NCBI GenBank assembly: GCA_963811365.1
Contig: CAWEQW010000008.1
Location: forward strand, 682,001 to 746,000
Direction of reading: 5' to 3'
DNA length: 64,000 nt
DNA from: CAWEQW01 sp963811365
GTDB taxonomy: Bacteria > Actinomycetota > Actinomycetes > Propionibacteriales > Nocardioidaceae
Shown: piece after piece, positions 7,973 through 16,488 of the stretch
How positions within the stretch are numbered: the stretch's first letter is position 1
Layout: each line of letters begins with the position of its first letter
Notes under the pieces: generated by a model
Database searches by the model: none
What the model was told of the DNA's origin: nothing
The model's input: only the letters and a program-made list of their open reading frames with translations
Made by a program: the position numbers and the translations under genes

Positions 7973-9238
7973 TCAGGACGCGGAGTCGGCCTTGGACTGG
8001 ATCTGGGCGAGCACGTCGGCCGGCTTCTTGCCCTGGGCGATCTGCCCGATGAGGCTCTGGAAACCGCCCTGCGCCGCCGACCAGCCGCTGTTGGTGCTGG
8101 GGTAGAACTCTGCGTTCGGCAGCGCGTGCAGGAACACCTTCATGTCGGGGTTGTCCATCCGGGAAGCGGCGGACTTGGTCACCGGGAGGAAGTTCTCGGT
8201 GGTCACGAACTTGGTGTAGACGTCCGGGGAGTAGAAGTAGTCCAGGAACTTCTTGATCGCCGCCTTCTTGTCGCCCTTGTTCTTGAACGCCATCAGGTGG
8301 TCCGCCACACCGAGGGTGACCGGCGAGCCGTCGTTCGTCGGGATGGGGGCGAGCGCGAAGTTCAGCTTCGGGTTCTGGTCCTTGATCTGCTGCACCGTCG
8401 GCGGGAGCGCCTCGATGAAGCCGATCTTGCCCTGCACGAAGACGTTGATCAGCGGGGTGCGGTCCGTCGCGCCCGGATCGGGCTGGGTGGCATGCTGCTG
8501 GATCATCTTCTGCATGAAGTCGACAGCCTGCACGTTGGTCGGCGTGTCGATCGTCAGCTTCTTCCCGTCACCCCAGCTGCCGCCGTTGCCGAACGTCCAG
8601 ATCGACGTCTCGGCCTGCGCCTCCTCGCTGCCGAGCGGCATCCCGTAGCCGTACACGCCTCCTCCGAGGGAGCTCACCTTCTTGGCGTCGGCGAGCAGCT
8701 CGTCCCAGGTGGCCGGAGCCTTGGTCACCCCGGCCTTGTGCATGAGGTCCTCGTTCATGAAGAGCGTCCGCGCGGAGGCGATCAGGGGCAGCCCGTACTG
8801 GGTGCCGTTCATGGAGGCGTTCTGGACGAAGGAGTCCTGGAAGTCGGACAGCGTCTTCTGCGACAGCACGTCCTTGGCCGGGTAGAGCAGGTCGTCCGCG
8901 GCGAAGCCGGCGAACGCGTCGATGTTGAGGATGTCCGGGGCGTCGTTGGACTGCACCTTGGTGCGGACCACGTCGTTGATGTTGTCCCAGGACTGCACCT
9001 CCAGCTTCACGTCGATCTTCGGGTTCTTGGCCTCGAAGTCCTTGATGATGCCCTGCCACAGCCCCTTGGTGTGGTCGCTGTAGGTCGGCACCAGGAGGTC
9101 GAGAGTCGACCCGCTGCTGTTCGTGCCGGCCCCTCCGAAGCCGCAGGCGCTGGCCGCCAGAGCCAGCCCGAGGGCCAGGACGCCGATCCTGGTCCGGCTG
9201 CGGCCGCTCCTTCTCCCGTTCGTCGCGTCGATCCGCAC
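7973..9238 (-). CDS. Extracellular sugar-binding lipoprotein (DasA-like)
   Basis: A family-1 solute-binding protein of 421 residues. The GTG at 9238 is chosen over the longer frame because a GGAGGGT ribosome site lies just upstream and the result is a proper lipoprotein leader: twin-Arg-rich n-region, then LALGLALAASAC with the lipidated Cys at about residue 32. The mature part shows the family pattern (DILNIDAFAGF, TWDELLADAKKV, FVQGKIGFIEALPP, KKAAIKKFLDYFYSP). It is first in the importer operon and diverges from the catabolic operon. Chitobiose or GlcNAc is the likely ligand from context. Confidence 0.9.
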   Translation of the reverse strand: MRIDATNGRRSGRSRTRIGVLALGLALAASACGFGGAGTNSSGSTLDLLVPTYSDHTKGLWQGIIKDFEAKNPKIDVKLEVQSWDNINDVVRTKVQSNDAPDILNIDAFAGFAADDLLYPAKDVLSQKTLSDFQDSFVQNASMNGTQYGLPLIASARTLFMNEDLMHKAGVTKAPATWDELLADAKKVSSLGGGVYGYGMPLGSEEAQAETSIWTFGNGGSWGDGKKLTIDTPTNVQAVDFMQKMIQQHATQPDPGATDRTPLINVFVQGKIGFIEALPPTVQQIKDQNPKLNFALAPIPTNDGSPVTLGVADHLMAFKNKGDKKAAIKKFLDYFYSPDVYTKFVTTENFLPVTKSAASRMDNPDMKVFLHALPNAEFYPSTNSGWSAAQGGFQSLIGQIAQGKKPADVLAQIQSKADSAS

Positions 9239-9276
9239 GGTTCCACCCTCCTGTGGCGCCAAACGCGCCCGAGAAC

Positions 9277-9416
9277 TGATCGTTTGCGCGTGACTCGAGG
9301 TGCAACCGCGCACGCTCCATCACCCGATCGCCCGATCATGAAGGGCCGACGTATGTCGGTCAAGACCTGGCGAGCGACTATTCTGCAGCCCGCCTCTGCT
9401 TGAGTGTGATCGTTCG
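9277..9416 (+). repeat. Two near-identical TGATCGTTYG motifs in the das/nag divergent control region
   Basis: TGATCGTTTG (9277-9286) and TGATCGTTCG (9407-9416) stand in the same orientation, one near each divergent gene. They are candidate operators for the DeoR regulator encoded at the end of the importer operon. Confidence 0.35.
9358..9384 (+). promoter_or_regulatory. DasR-like (dre) core GGTCAAGACC with -10 TATTCT
   Basis: GGTCAAGACC (9358-9367) differs by one base from the GGTCTAGACC core of the DasR-responsive element of actinobacteria. TATTCT (9379-9384) fits a -10 box for the SIS-domain gene, so the site would overlap its -35 region. No dasR gene is in the window. Confidence 0.45.
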
Positions 9417-9478
9417 TTGACAGGTTCGATCTGTTTCGAGCACAGTTGCTCTCTCCAAGGTAAGGAAGGCGCCCCCCG

Positions 9479-10390
9479 ATGACCGCACCCGCGACCTATC
9501 TCGAGTCCGAGCTCAGCACCCAGCCCGACGACTGGCGTGGCGCACCGCAGACCGCGCGCGAGCACGCCGCGCTGCTGCCCGCGCACGGCGAGCGGGCGGC
9601 CGTGCTCGGGTGCGGCACGTCGCTGTTCATGGCGCAGGCGTTCGCCGCCCGCCGGGAGGCCGCGGGCTTCGGGACCACGGACGCCTGGCCGGCGAGCGAG
9701 CACCGGCTGGAGCGTGGGTACGACCGGGTGGTGGCCATCAGCCGGTCCGGCACCACCACCGAGATCCTCGACGTCCTGGAGCGTTACCGGGGCAAGGTGC
9801 CGGTCACGGTGCTCACGGCGACCGAGGGCTCGCCCGTGGTCGACCTCGCCGAGGCGGTCGTGCTGCCCGAGCTCGACGAGGAGTCCGTGGTCCAGACGCG
9901 CTTCGCCACCGGCGTGCTGGCGGTGCTGCGCAGTCACCTGGGCGAGGACCTCACGCGGGCCGCCGACCAGGCCGAGGCGGTGCTGACCGACGACGAGTCC
10001 GCCCTCGGCCCCGCGGCCACCGCGGCCACCGCCGACCAGATCACCTTCGTGGGCCGGGGCTGGACGAACGGGCTGGCGAACGAGGCGGGGCTCAAGCTGC
10101 GAGAGTCCGCCCAGCTGTGGACCGAGAGCTACCCGATGATGGAGTACCGGCACGGCCCCCGCAGCATCAGCGCCCCCGGTCGGGTCGTGTGGGCCTTCGG
10201 CGAGCCGGTGCCCGGGCTGGCCGGCGACGTGGCCGAGACCGGTGCGCACTTCGAGACGTCCGACCTGGACCCGATGGCCGACCTCGTCCGGGTGCACCGG
10301 CTGTGCGTGGTGCGCGCTCGCGCCGCGGGGCTCGACGCCGACCACCCGCGGAACCTGACCCGCTCGATCATCCTCGACAGCGCCCGCTGA
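9479..10390 (+). CDS. SIS domain sugar-phosphate isomerase/deaminase (NagB-II / GlmS C-terminal type)
   Basis: This 303-residue protein has two SIS domains. The first carries AVLGCGTSLFMAQ and AISRSGTTTEILD (sugar-phosphate-binding Ser/Thr loop, about residue 90-102); the second carries FVGRGWTNGLANEAGLKLRE and MMEYRHGPRS. This is the architecture of the isomerase half of GlmS and of SIS-type glucosamine-6-phosphate deaminases. No glutaminase domain is present. Placed first in an operon with a ROK kinase and NagA, it probably turns glucosamine 6-phosphate into fructose 6-phosphate plus ammonia. AAGGAAGG lies before the ATG. Confidence 0.82.
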   Translation: MTAPATYLESELSTQPDDWRGAPQTAREHAALLPAHGERAAVLGCGTSLFMAQAFAARREAAGFGTTDAWPASEHRLERGYDRVVAISRSGTTTEILDVLERYRGKVPVTVLTATEGSPVVDLAEAVVLPELDEESVVQTRFATGVLAVLRSHLGEDLTRAADQAEAVLTDDESALGPAATAATADQITFVGRGWTNGLANEAGLKLRESAQLWTESYPMMEYRHGPRSISAPGRVVWAFGEPVPGLAGDVAETGAHFETSDLDPMADLVRVHRLCVVRARAAGLDADHPRNLTRSIILDSAR

Positions 10391-10421
10391 CGTCCTTCCG
10401 CCACCCGGCAGACTCGGCACC

Positions 10422-11348
10422 ATGACGCACCCCGCACCGACCGCGGTGCTGGCCTTCGACGTCGGCGGCACGACGGTCAAGGCCGAGCTCGTCGACGACG
10501 ACCTGACCGTGCTCGCGCGCGCCAGCGGCCCGACGCCCCGCGGCTCCGAGCTCGTGGACGGGCTGGCGACGGTCGGCCGGTCGCTGGTCGAGCTGCTGCC
10601 CGAGGACACCCCTCGCACCGTCCGCGCGGCGGGCGTGGTCGTGCCGGGCATCGTGGACGCCGGGCGCGGGGTCAGCGTGTACGCCGCCAACCTCGGCCTG
10701 CGCGAGACGCCTCTGGCCGCCCCGCTTGCCGCCCGGCTCGGCGTCCCCGTGGCGCTCGGGCACGACGTGAGGGCCGCCGCCGCCGCCGAGCGCCGTCGCG
10801 GCGCCGCGCGAGGGCTGGACGACCCGGTGGTGGTCGTCGTCGGGACGGGCATCGCCGCCGTGAGCTACGTCCACGGCCACCCGGTGACCGGAGTCTCGGG
10901 GCAGGCCGGCGAGCTCGGCCACGTCCCGGTCCGTCCCGGCGGCCCGCCGTGCGGCTGCGGGATGCGGGGCTGCCTGGAGTCGGTCGCCTCGGCCTCCGCG
11001 GTGAGCCGCGCGTACGCCGAGGCGACCGGCCGGCCCGTCGACGGGGCGCACGACGTCTTCGCCCGCCTGGGCAGCGACCCGGTGGCCCGCAGGGTCTGGA
11101 ACGACGCCGCCGAGGCGCTCGCCGACGGACTGCTCATGGTCACCGCACTGCTCGCCCCCGGCGCCTTCGTCCTCGGCGGTGGGCTCGCCGAGGCCGGACC
11201 CGCGCTCGTGGACCCGGTGGGAGCGCACATGCGGCGCGCGTCCGCCGCCCTGACGCCTCCGCCGGTGCTGACCGCCAGGCTCGGCAGCAGGGCCGGCGTC
11301 GTCGGTGCGGCCCTCACCGCCCTGGACACGCTCGGGGAGGCGTCATGA
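10422..11348 (+). CDS. ROK family sugar kinase (N-acetylglucosamine kinase-like)
   Basis: The 308 residues contain the ATP/phosphate loop LAFDVGGTTVKAELVD (about residues 9-24), the catalytic region ALGHDVRAAA, and the ROK zinc motif GHVPVRPGGPPCGCGMRGCL (CxCGxxGCxE, about residues 166-187). There is no N-terminal helix-turn-helix, so it is a kinase rather than a repressor. Its stop overlaps the nagA start (ATGA at 11345), so the two are translationally coupled. GlcNAc is the expected substrate from context. Confidence 0.85.
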   Translation: MTHPAPTAVLAFDVGGTTVKAELVDDDLTVLARASGPTPRGSELVDGLATVGRSLVELLPEDTPRTVRAAGVVVPGIVDAGRGVSVYAANLGLRETPLAAPLAARLGVPVALGHDVRAAAAAERRRGAARGLDDPVVVVVGTGIAAVSYVHGHPVTGVSGQAGELGHVPVRPGGPPCGCGMRGCLESVASASAVSRAYAEATGRPVDGAHDVFARLGSDPVARRVWNDAAEALADGLLMVTALLAPGAFVLGGGLAEAGPALVDPVGAHMRRASAALTPPPVLTARLGSRAGVVGAALTALDTLGEAS

Positions 11349-12547
11349 CACCCCGCCCCCCCGCCGACGTGGTGCGGGGCCGGCTGGTCACCCCGAGCGG
11401 CGTGCTGGCCGACGGCTACGTCGCGCTCGCCGACGGCCGGGTCACCGAGGTCGGACGATGCGCGGAGCACCCCCGTCCCGGCACCCTCCCGGCCGCGCTC
11501 GGCACCGTGCTGCCGGGCCTCGTCGACGTGCACTGCCACGGCGGCGGCGGGGCCTCGGTGACCGCGGGGACCGCCGAACAGGTCGAGCAGGTCGTCGTGC
11601 ACCATCGCGCCGCCGGCACCACGTCGCTGGTGCTCAGCACGGTGACCGACTCGGTCGAGGCGATGCTCGCCGCGGTCGCCGCGGCCGCGGACGCCGTCGA
11701 CCGCGGCGAGGTCCGGGGCATCCATCTCGAGGGCCCCTTCCTGGCCGCGGCCCGCTGCGGCGCTCAGGACCCGCGTCACCTCCGCGGTCCCGACGTCGGG
11801 CTGCTGCGTGAGCTGGTGGCCGCCGGCCGGAGCGGGGTCCGGGTCGTCACCGTGGCGCCGGAGCTGCCGGGCGCCGCGGCCCTGCTGCAGGCTCTCTCCG
11901 ACCTCGGCGTCACGGGGGCCGTCGGGCACACCGACGCGGACGCCGCCGTGGTCGCGGACGCGCTGTCCCGGCCGGGCGTGGACCTGGCCACCCACCTCTT
12001 CAACGGCATGCCGCCGATGCACCATCGCGCTCCCGGCCCGGTCGCCGCCTGCCTGTCCGCCGCGGCCCGGGGGCAGGCACGCGTGGAGCTCGTCGCCGAC
12101 GGCGTGCACCTCGCCGACGCCACGGTGCGCATGGTCTTCGACCTGCTCGGCCCCGACCGGGTCGTGCTGGTCACCGACGCGATGGCGGCGGCCGGGATGC
12201 CCGACGGCGACTACGTGCTCGGACCGCAGCAGGTCACGGTCGCCGGCGGCACCGCCCGGCTCTCCGGTCCGCACGGGTCCATCGCCGGCGGCACCTCCTC
12301 GCTGCTCGAGGTGGTGCGCCGCTGCGTGCGTCGGGCGGGGGTCTCCCTCGAGGCCGCCGTCGCCGCCGCCTCGACCACCCCCGCCGGCGTCCTCGGCCTG
12401 ACCGACGGCACCGGACGGCTCGCCGCGGGCGCTCCGGCCGACCTGCTGGTCGTCGACGACGACCTGAGGCTTCGCCACGTCATGCACGACGGTCGATGGG
12501 TCCCCTCAGCCGGTCAGTCCTTCCAGGGGACCTGGGGCGACCGGTAG
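11345..12547 (+). CDS. nagA: N-acetylglucosamine-6-phosphate deacetylase
   Basis: A 400-residue amidohydrolase of the NagA family. Visible are PGLVDVHCHGGGG (HxH metal ligands near residue 60), HLEGPFLA (metal-binding Glu), AVGHTDAD, THLFNGMPPMHHR with its metal His, and the catalytic Asp in VLVTDAMAAAG. It removes the acetyl group from GlcNAc 6-phosphate, giving the substrate for the SIS-domain deaminase upstream. It overlaps the ROK kinase by 4 bp, and its last 34 bp overlap the 3' end of the convergent GH20 gene. Confidence 0.92.
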   Translation: MTPRPPADVVRGRLVTPSGVLADGYVALADGRVTEVGRCAEHPRPGTLPAALGTVLPGLVDVHCHGGGGASVTAGTAEQVEQVVVHHRAAGTTSLVLSTVTDSVEAMLAAVAAAADAVDRGEVRGIHLEGPFLAAARCGAQDPRHLRGPDVGLLRELVAAGRSGVRVVTVAPELPGAAALLQALSDLGVTGAVGHTDADAAVVADALSRPGVDLATHLFNGMPPMHHRAPGPVAACLSAAARGQARVELVADGVHLADATVRMVFDLLGPDRVVLVTDAMAAAGMPDGDYVLGPQQVTVAGGTARLSGPHGSIAGGTSSLLEVVRRCVRRAGVSLEAAVAAASTTPAGVLGLTDGTGRLAAGAPADLLVVDDDLRLRHVMHDGRWVPSAGQSFQGTWGDR

Positions 12548-13992
12548 TAGTTCACCGACAGGGCGTCCCACCGCGGGGCCTGCGCCCCCAGGCGCTGCCG
12601 GTACTCGGCCCAGGACCGGTTCGGGGTCTGCGACCAGCCGAGCTCCGCGATGCCCGGCAGCCGCGGGAAGGCCAGGTACTCGATGTCGTCGATGTTCTCG
12701 AGCGTCTCGCTCCACAGCGCCGCCTCGACCCCGAGCACGGCGCTCTCCGGCACGCCCGTCACCCAGGTGCCGGGGTCCCACTCGTAGGACTCCCGCACCG
12801 AGGTGTAGCCGGCCCAGTCCAGGCCGAGCCGCGTGTTCGCGTCGTACTTCATGTCGATGTAGGCCTTGTCGGCAGGAGACATCACGAGCTTCATGCCCTT
12901 CGCCACGGCCGCCCGGGCGTCCGCCGGGGTCCACCAGTGCTGCGCGACGGTCGGGCCGGACGGGTCGGCTGTCGCGATCTCCTCCCAGCCGACCATCGTC
13001 AGGTCGTGTGCCGCGACGATCTTGCTGACCCGGTTCTCGAACGTCACGTAGTCGTCGTGGGACGTCGAGTGCGCCTCGTCGCCGCCGAGGTGGATGTAGG
13101 ACGAGGGTGAGATCCTGGCGAGCTCGGTCACGACGTCGTCGATGAACCGGTAGGTGACCGGCTTGTCGATGCAGAAGGAGCTGAAGCCGACGTCGGTGCC
13201 GGTGTAGAGCGGCGGAGCGACACCGTCGCAGTTCAGCTCGGGGTAGGAGGCCAGCGCGGCGTTGATGTGGCTGGGCATGTCGATCTCCGGCACGATCGTG
13301 ATGTGCCGGGCACCGGCGTACGCGACGAGGCTCTCGAAGTCCTGCGTCGTGTAGTAGCCGCCGGGACCGCCACCGACCTCGGTGCTGCCGCCGTAGCTGG
13401 TCAGCCGCGGCCAGCCGGGGATCTGGATCCGCCAGCCCTGGTCGTCGGCGAGGTGCAGGTGCAGGACGTTCATCTTGTACATCGACATCAGGTCGAGGTA
13501 CCGCTCGACCTCCGAGACGCTGAAGAAGTGCCGGGCGACGTCCAGCATGGCGCCTCGCCACGCGAACCGCGGCTCGTCGGTGACGTGCACCCGCCGGACG
13601 GTCCACGGACCCGGCTGGACCGAGCGCTTCTCGACCGAGGCGGGCAGCAGCTGGCGGAGCGTCTGCACGCCGTAGAACAGGCCGGCCGGCCGGTGGGCCC
13701 GGATCGTCGCGGCCCCGTGGGTGACGTCGAGCCGGTAGCCCTCGGCACCGAGCTCGTCGGAGGAGACCAGCTTCAGCTGGATCGTGCGATGGGCCGCTCC
13801 GTACGGGTGCTCGACGATCGGCAGCGGGTAGCCGGTCGACGCTCGCAGCAGGTCGGCCAGCGCGGTGGCCGCACCGCGCGCACCCGGGTCGCTGGTCCGA
13901 AGCGAGATCGTGGTGTCCGGAGCCAGCCGGAACGCCTGCCCCGCGACGGTCCGCATCGTGGTGGGCTTGGGGACCACGGGCGCCTTCGGCAC
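12514..13992 (-). CDS. Family 20 beta-N-acetylhexosaminidase, probably cytoplasmic
   Basis: This 492-residue protein has the GH20b N-terminal domain (about residues 10-140) and the GH20 catalytic barrel. The catalytic Asp-Glu pair is in HLGGDEAHST (about residues 303-304); other hallmarks are WRGAMLDVARHFFS, NVLHLHLADDQGWR and EIDMPSHINAA. The GTG start is chosen for the GAGGAGGGG ribosome site upstream; it gives no signal peptide, and the open frame further upstream encodes none either. An internal hexosaminidase fits import of chitobiose by the DasABC-like system. Confidence 0.88.
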   Translation of the reverse strand: MPKAPVVPKPTTMRTVAGQAFRLAPDTTISLRTSDPGARGAATALADLLRASTGYPLPIVEHPYGAAHRTIQLKLVSSDELGAEGYRLDVTHGAATIRAHRPAGLFYGVQTLRQLLPASVEKRSVQPGPWTVRRVHVTDEPRFAWRGAMLDVARHFFSVSEVERYLDLMSMYKMNVLHLHLADDQGWRIQIPGWPRLTSYGGSTEVGGGPGGYYTTQDFESLVAYAGARHITIVPEIDMPSHINAALASYPELNCDGVAPPLYTGTDVGFSSFCIDKPVTYRFIDDVVTELARISPSSYIHLGGDEAHSTSHDDYVTFENRVSKIVAAHDLTMVGWEEIATADPSGPTVAQHWWTPADARAAVAKGMKLVMSPADKAYIDMKYDANTRLGLDWAGYTSVRESYEWDPGTWVTGVPESAVLGVEAALWSETLENIDDIEYLAFPRLPGIAELGWSQTPNRSWAEYRQRLGAQAPRWDALSVNYYRSPQVPWKD

Positions 13993-14123
13993 GGTGTGCC
14001 CCTCCTCGTGACGGCCGGCGGATGACGATCCTCTCGCCACGGGGCCCGAGCCGCGTGGAGGTAGCCGGAACGCGAGCCGCAGCCCGGGCTGCCGGCACGT
14101 CGGAGAACGCTCAGTAAAGAGCG

Positions 14124-14137
14124 CAGGTCTGGACCTG
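14124..14137. promoter_or_regulatory. DasR-like palindrome CAGGTCTGGACCTG
   Basis: A perfect inverted repeat (CAGGTC/GACCTG) containing GGTCTGGACC, one base from the dre core, sits in the 297-bp gap between the divergent GH20 and GH31 genes. It matches the second dre-like core at 9358-9367. Confidence 0.5.
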
Positions 14138-14289
14138 TCAAGCGATGCCGTGACCGAAACTGCTCGAAATCTCAACCGACCGATCACCTCTTGACAGCCT
14201 CCTGAGGTCCGGGACAGGCTCGCCGCCAACCCCTCGCGACGCGCGTCCGACTCGGGAGGCACGTCGCCGTAGCGATGGAGGACTCCCGC

Positions 14290-16440
14290 ATGCATCCACC
14301 CAGGCATCCACCCGGGCATCCGCGCCGGCTTGCCCTCGGCACGGCGCTCACCACCACCGCGCTGGCCCTGGCCGGCGCGCCGCTGCTCTCCGCGGCGGGG
14401 GCGCCGCCGCCCCGCTCCGCCCCGGTGGCCGCCACGGCGACTCCCGAGGCGCAGTTCGCGGCGTCGGCGACCGGATGGACGGTCCTGGTCCCCGGCTCCC
14501 CGGACGCGCCCGGCTACACCGTCTCGGTCGACCGGTCGCCGTTCCGGGTCACCGTCCTGCGCGGCGGCGAACCGGTGCTGCGCACGGCCGCGGGCACCAC
14601 ACCGGCCATCGCGCTCGAGGACTCCTCCGGAACGGCCGACTCCACGGTCGTCACCCGGGCGACCTGGAGGAACCAGACCCTGCGGCTGCGGGTGGCCACC
14701 GACCGGGCCGACCGCTCGATGGTCATCCGGCTCTCGCCCGGCGGGGACCGGTACGCGCTGAGCGTGACGCCCAAGGGCGGCTCGGGGACCGCCTCGGTGA
14801 CGACCAACTACGACCTGGCCGCCTCCGGCCACTGGTACGGCCACGGGGAGACGGTCACCGACCGGCAGGGTCCCTACCGCGACCAGCCCTGGCCGCTGGA
14901 CGACCAGTCCGACTCCGGCACCGTCACGGACACCGCCTTCGGACCGGCGTCGTACGAGATGGTCGAGCCGTTCTGGTTCACGGAGAAGGGCTCCGGCGTC
15001 CGGGTGGCGACCACCCACGTGATGACGGCCAGCATCGGCGGTGAGCACCAGGGCGTGGGCACCTTCACCGTGCACGACACCGACCGGGTGCGGCAGACGG
15101 TCTTCGTCGAGCGCACCGCCCGCGACGTCTACCAGGACTACGTCGGGATCACCGGCGCGCCGCAGAAGAGCGACGCACCCGACTACCAGTACCGCACGCC
15201 GGTCTGGAACTCGTGGGCGCAGTTCTACACCGACGTCACCCAGGCCGGCTTCCTCGGCTGGGCGAAGGGCGTCCACGACGCCGGCATCCCCGCGCACACG
15301 TTCAACCTCGACGACGGCTGGATGAGCCACTACGGCGACTTCACCTTCAACGACAAGTTCCCGGACCCGAAGGCCATGTCGGACACCATCCACGGCCTCG
15401 GCGCGCGGTTCGGCCTCTGGGTCACGCTGTGGATCAACCTCGACGCCGACAACTACCAGGTGGCCAAGGAGCACGGCTACCTCCTGAAGTCGGCCACCGA
15501 CCCGTCGCAGCCGTGCACGGTCTCCTGGTGGAACGGCAGGGCGGGCATCGTCGACCTGGCGAACCCGGCGGCGCGGGCCTGGTACGTCGGCCAGCTGCAC
15601 GGCCTGCAGAAGGACTACGGCGTCGACGGGTTCAAGTTCGACACCCGGTTCTTCGACGACGCGTGCGCGCCGTACTCCTCCGACCTGACCCGTGCCGACT
15701 ACCAGAGGCTGGGCGCCGACATGGCCGACGAGTTCGACCTGCAGGGCATGGGAATCCGGGTGCACTGGACCGGCTCGCAGCGCCACGGCTTCGTGATGCG
15801 CCAGGTCGACAAGGGCACCGACTGGGGCTCGCTGAACGCCGCGGTGGCGCAGAACCTGGCGCTGTCGACGGTCGGCTACCCGTTCGTGACCACCGACATG
15901 ATCGGCGGCTCGCTGGGCGACCCGCCGCCGACCAAGGACGTCCTGGTGCGCTGGGCGCAGGCGGCGGCCGCGATGCCGCTGATGTACTCCTCGACCTCGC
16001 CGCTCGGCGTGAGCAACTTCGCCGGGAGCCGTGCGTACGACGCGCAGACGGTGCGGCTGTACCGCTCCGCGGTGGCGATGCACGAGGCGCTGGCGCCGTA
16101 CATCCTCGACCAGGTGCACCGCGCGACCACGACGGGCGAGCCGATCATGAAGCCGCTGTTCTTCGACTTCCCCGGTGACCGGACGTCCTACGACATCGAC
16201 GACGAGTGGCTGCTCGGCGACGGCCTGCTGGTCGCACCGCTGCTCGCCGACGGCACCCGGCGCGACGTCCACCTGCCCGCCGGCAAGTGGTACGACGTGC
16301 TGCGCCGGCGCGTCGTCCGCGGGCCCGTGGACGTCACCGGCTACCGGGCCGGCCTCGACCAGGTGCCGATGTTCGTCCGGTACGGAACCGGCGACACGTC
16401 GCGGCTGCGCAAGGCGCTGAAGATCGACCCGGCGCACTGA
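14290..16440 (+). CDS. Secreted glycoside hydrolase family 31 protein
   Basis: About 716 residues, with an export signal (residues 1-35, ending near LLSAAGA), a beta-sandwich N-domain and the GH31 barrel. The nucleophile Asp is in GVDGFKFDTRFF (about residue 450); NLDDGWMSHYGDF and YPFVTTDMIGG are further GH31 signatures, and VHWTGSQRHG lies where the acid/base region is expected. Specificity (glucose, xylose or another alpha-linked sugar) cannot be read. ATG 14290 is preferred over 14275 because GGAGG (14278-14282) is spaced for it. The first codons contain a 12-bp tandem repeat encoding HPP units. It diverges from the GH20 gene across a DasR-like site. Confidence 0.85.
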   Translation: MHPPRHPPGHPRRLALGTALTTTALALAGAPLLSAAGAPPPRSAPVAATATPEAQFAASATGWTVLVPGSPDAPGYTVSVDRSPFRVTVLRGGEPVLRTAAGTTPAIALEDSSGTADSTVVTRATWRNQTLRLRVATDRADRSMVIRLSPGGDRYALSVTPKGGSGTASVTTNYDLAASGHWYGHGETVTDRQGPYRDQPWPLDDQSDSGTVTDTAFGPASYEMVEPFWFTEKGSGVRVATTHVMTASIGGEHQGVGTFTVHDTDRVRQTVFVERTARDVYQDYVGITGAPQKSDAPDYQYRTPVWNSWAQFYTDVTQAGFLGWAKGVHDAGIPAHTFNLDDGWMSHYGDFTFNDKFPDPKAMSDTIHGLGARFGLWVTLWINLDADNYQVAKEHGYLLKSATDPSQPCTVSWWNGRAGIVDLANPAARAWYVGQLHGLQKDYGVDGFKFDTRFFDDACAPYSSDLTRADYQRLGADMADEFDLQGMGIRVHWTGSQRHGFVMRQVDKGTDWGSLNAAVAQNLALSTVGYPFVTTDMIGGSLGDPPPTKDVLVRWAQAAAAMPLMYSSTSPLGVSNFAGSRAYDAQTVRLYRSAVAMHEALAPYILDQVHRATTTGEPIMKPLFFDFPGDRTSYDIDDEWLLGDGLLVAPLLADGTRRDVHLPAGKWYDVLRRRVVRGPVDVTGYRAGLDQVPMFVRYGTGDTSRLRKALKIDPAH

Positions 16441-16453
16441 CGGGTGCGCCTGC

Positions 16454-16486
16454 GGCCCCCTCGCGACGTCACGTCGCCAGGGGGCC
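16454..16486. terminator. Strong hairpin between convergent GH31 and AldO-like genes
   Basis: GGCCCCCT-C-GCGACGT pairs with ACGTCGC-C-AGGGGGCC, giving about 15 paired bases with one C-C mismatch and almost no loop. It lies between two convergent stop codons and there is no T-run, so it probably serves both directions. Confidence 0.6.
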
Positions 16487-16488
16487 GT

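Noticed and set aside
5996..9403. A 1135-codon plus-strand open frame opposite the ABC importer genes
   Set aside because: It is a GC-skew shadow of the minus-strand DeoR and transporter genes: Arg/His/Asp-rich, no domain, no ribosome site.
12514..16437. A 1307-codon version of the GH20 gene reaching back through the GH31 region
   Set aside because: Residues before the GTG at 13992 show no signal peptide or similarity and lie opposite a conserved GH31 gene.
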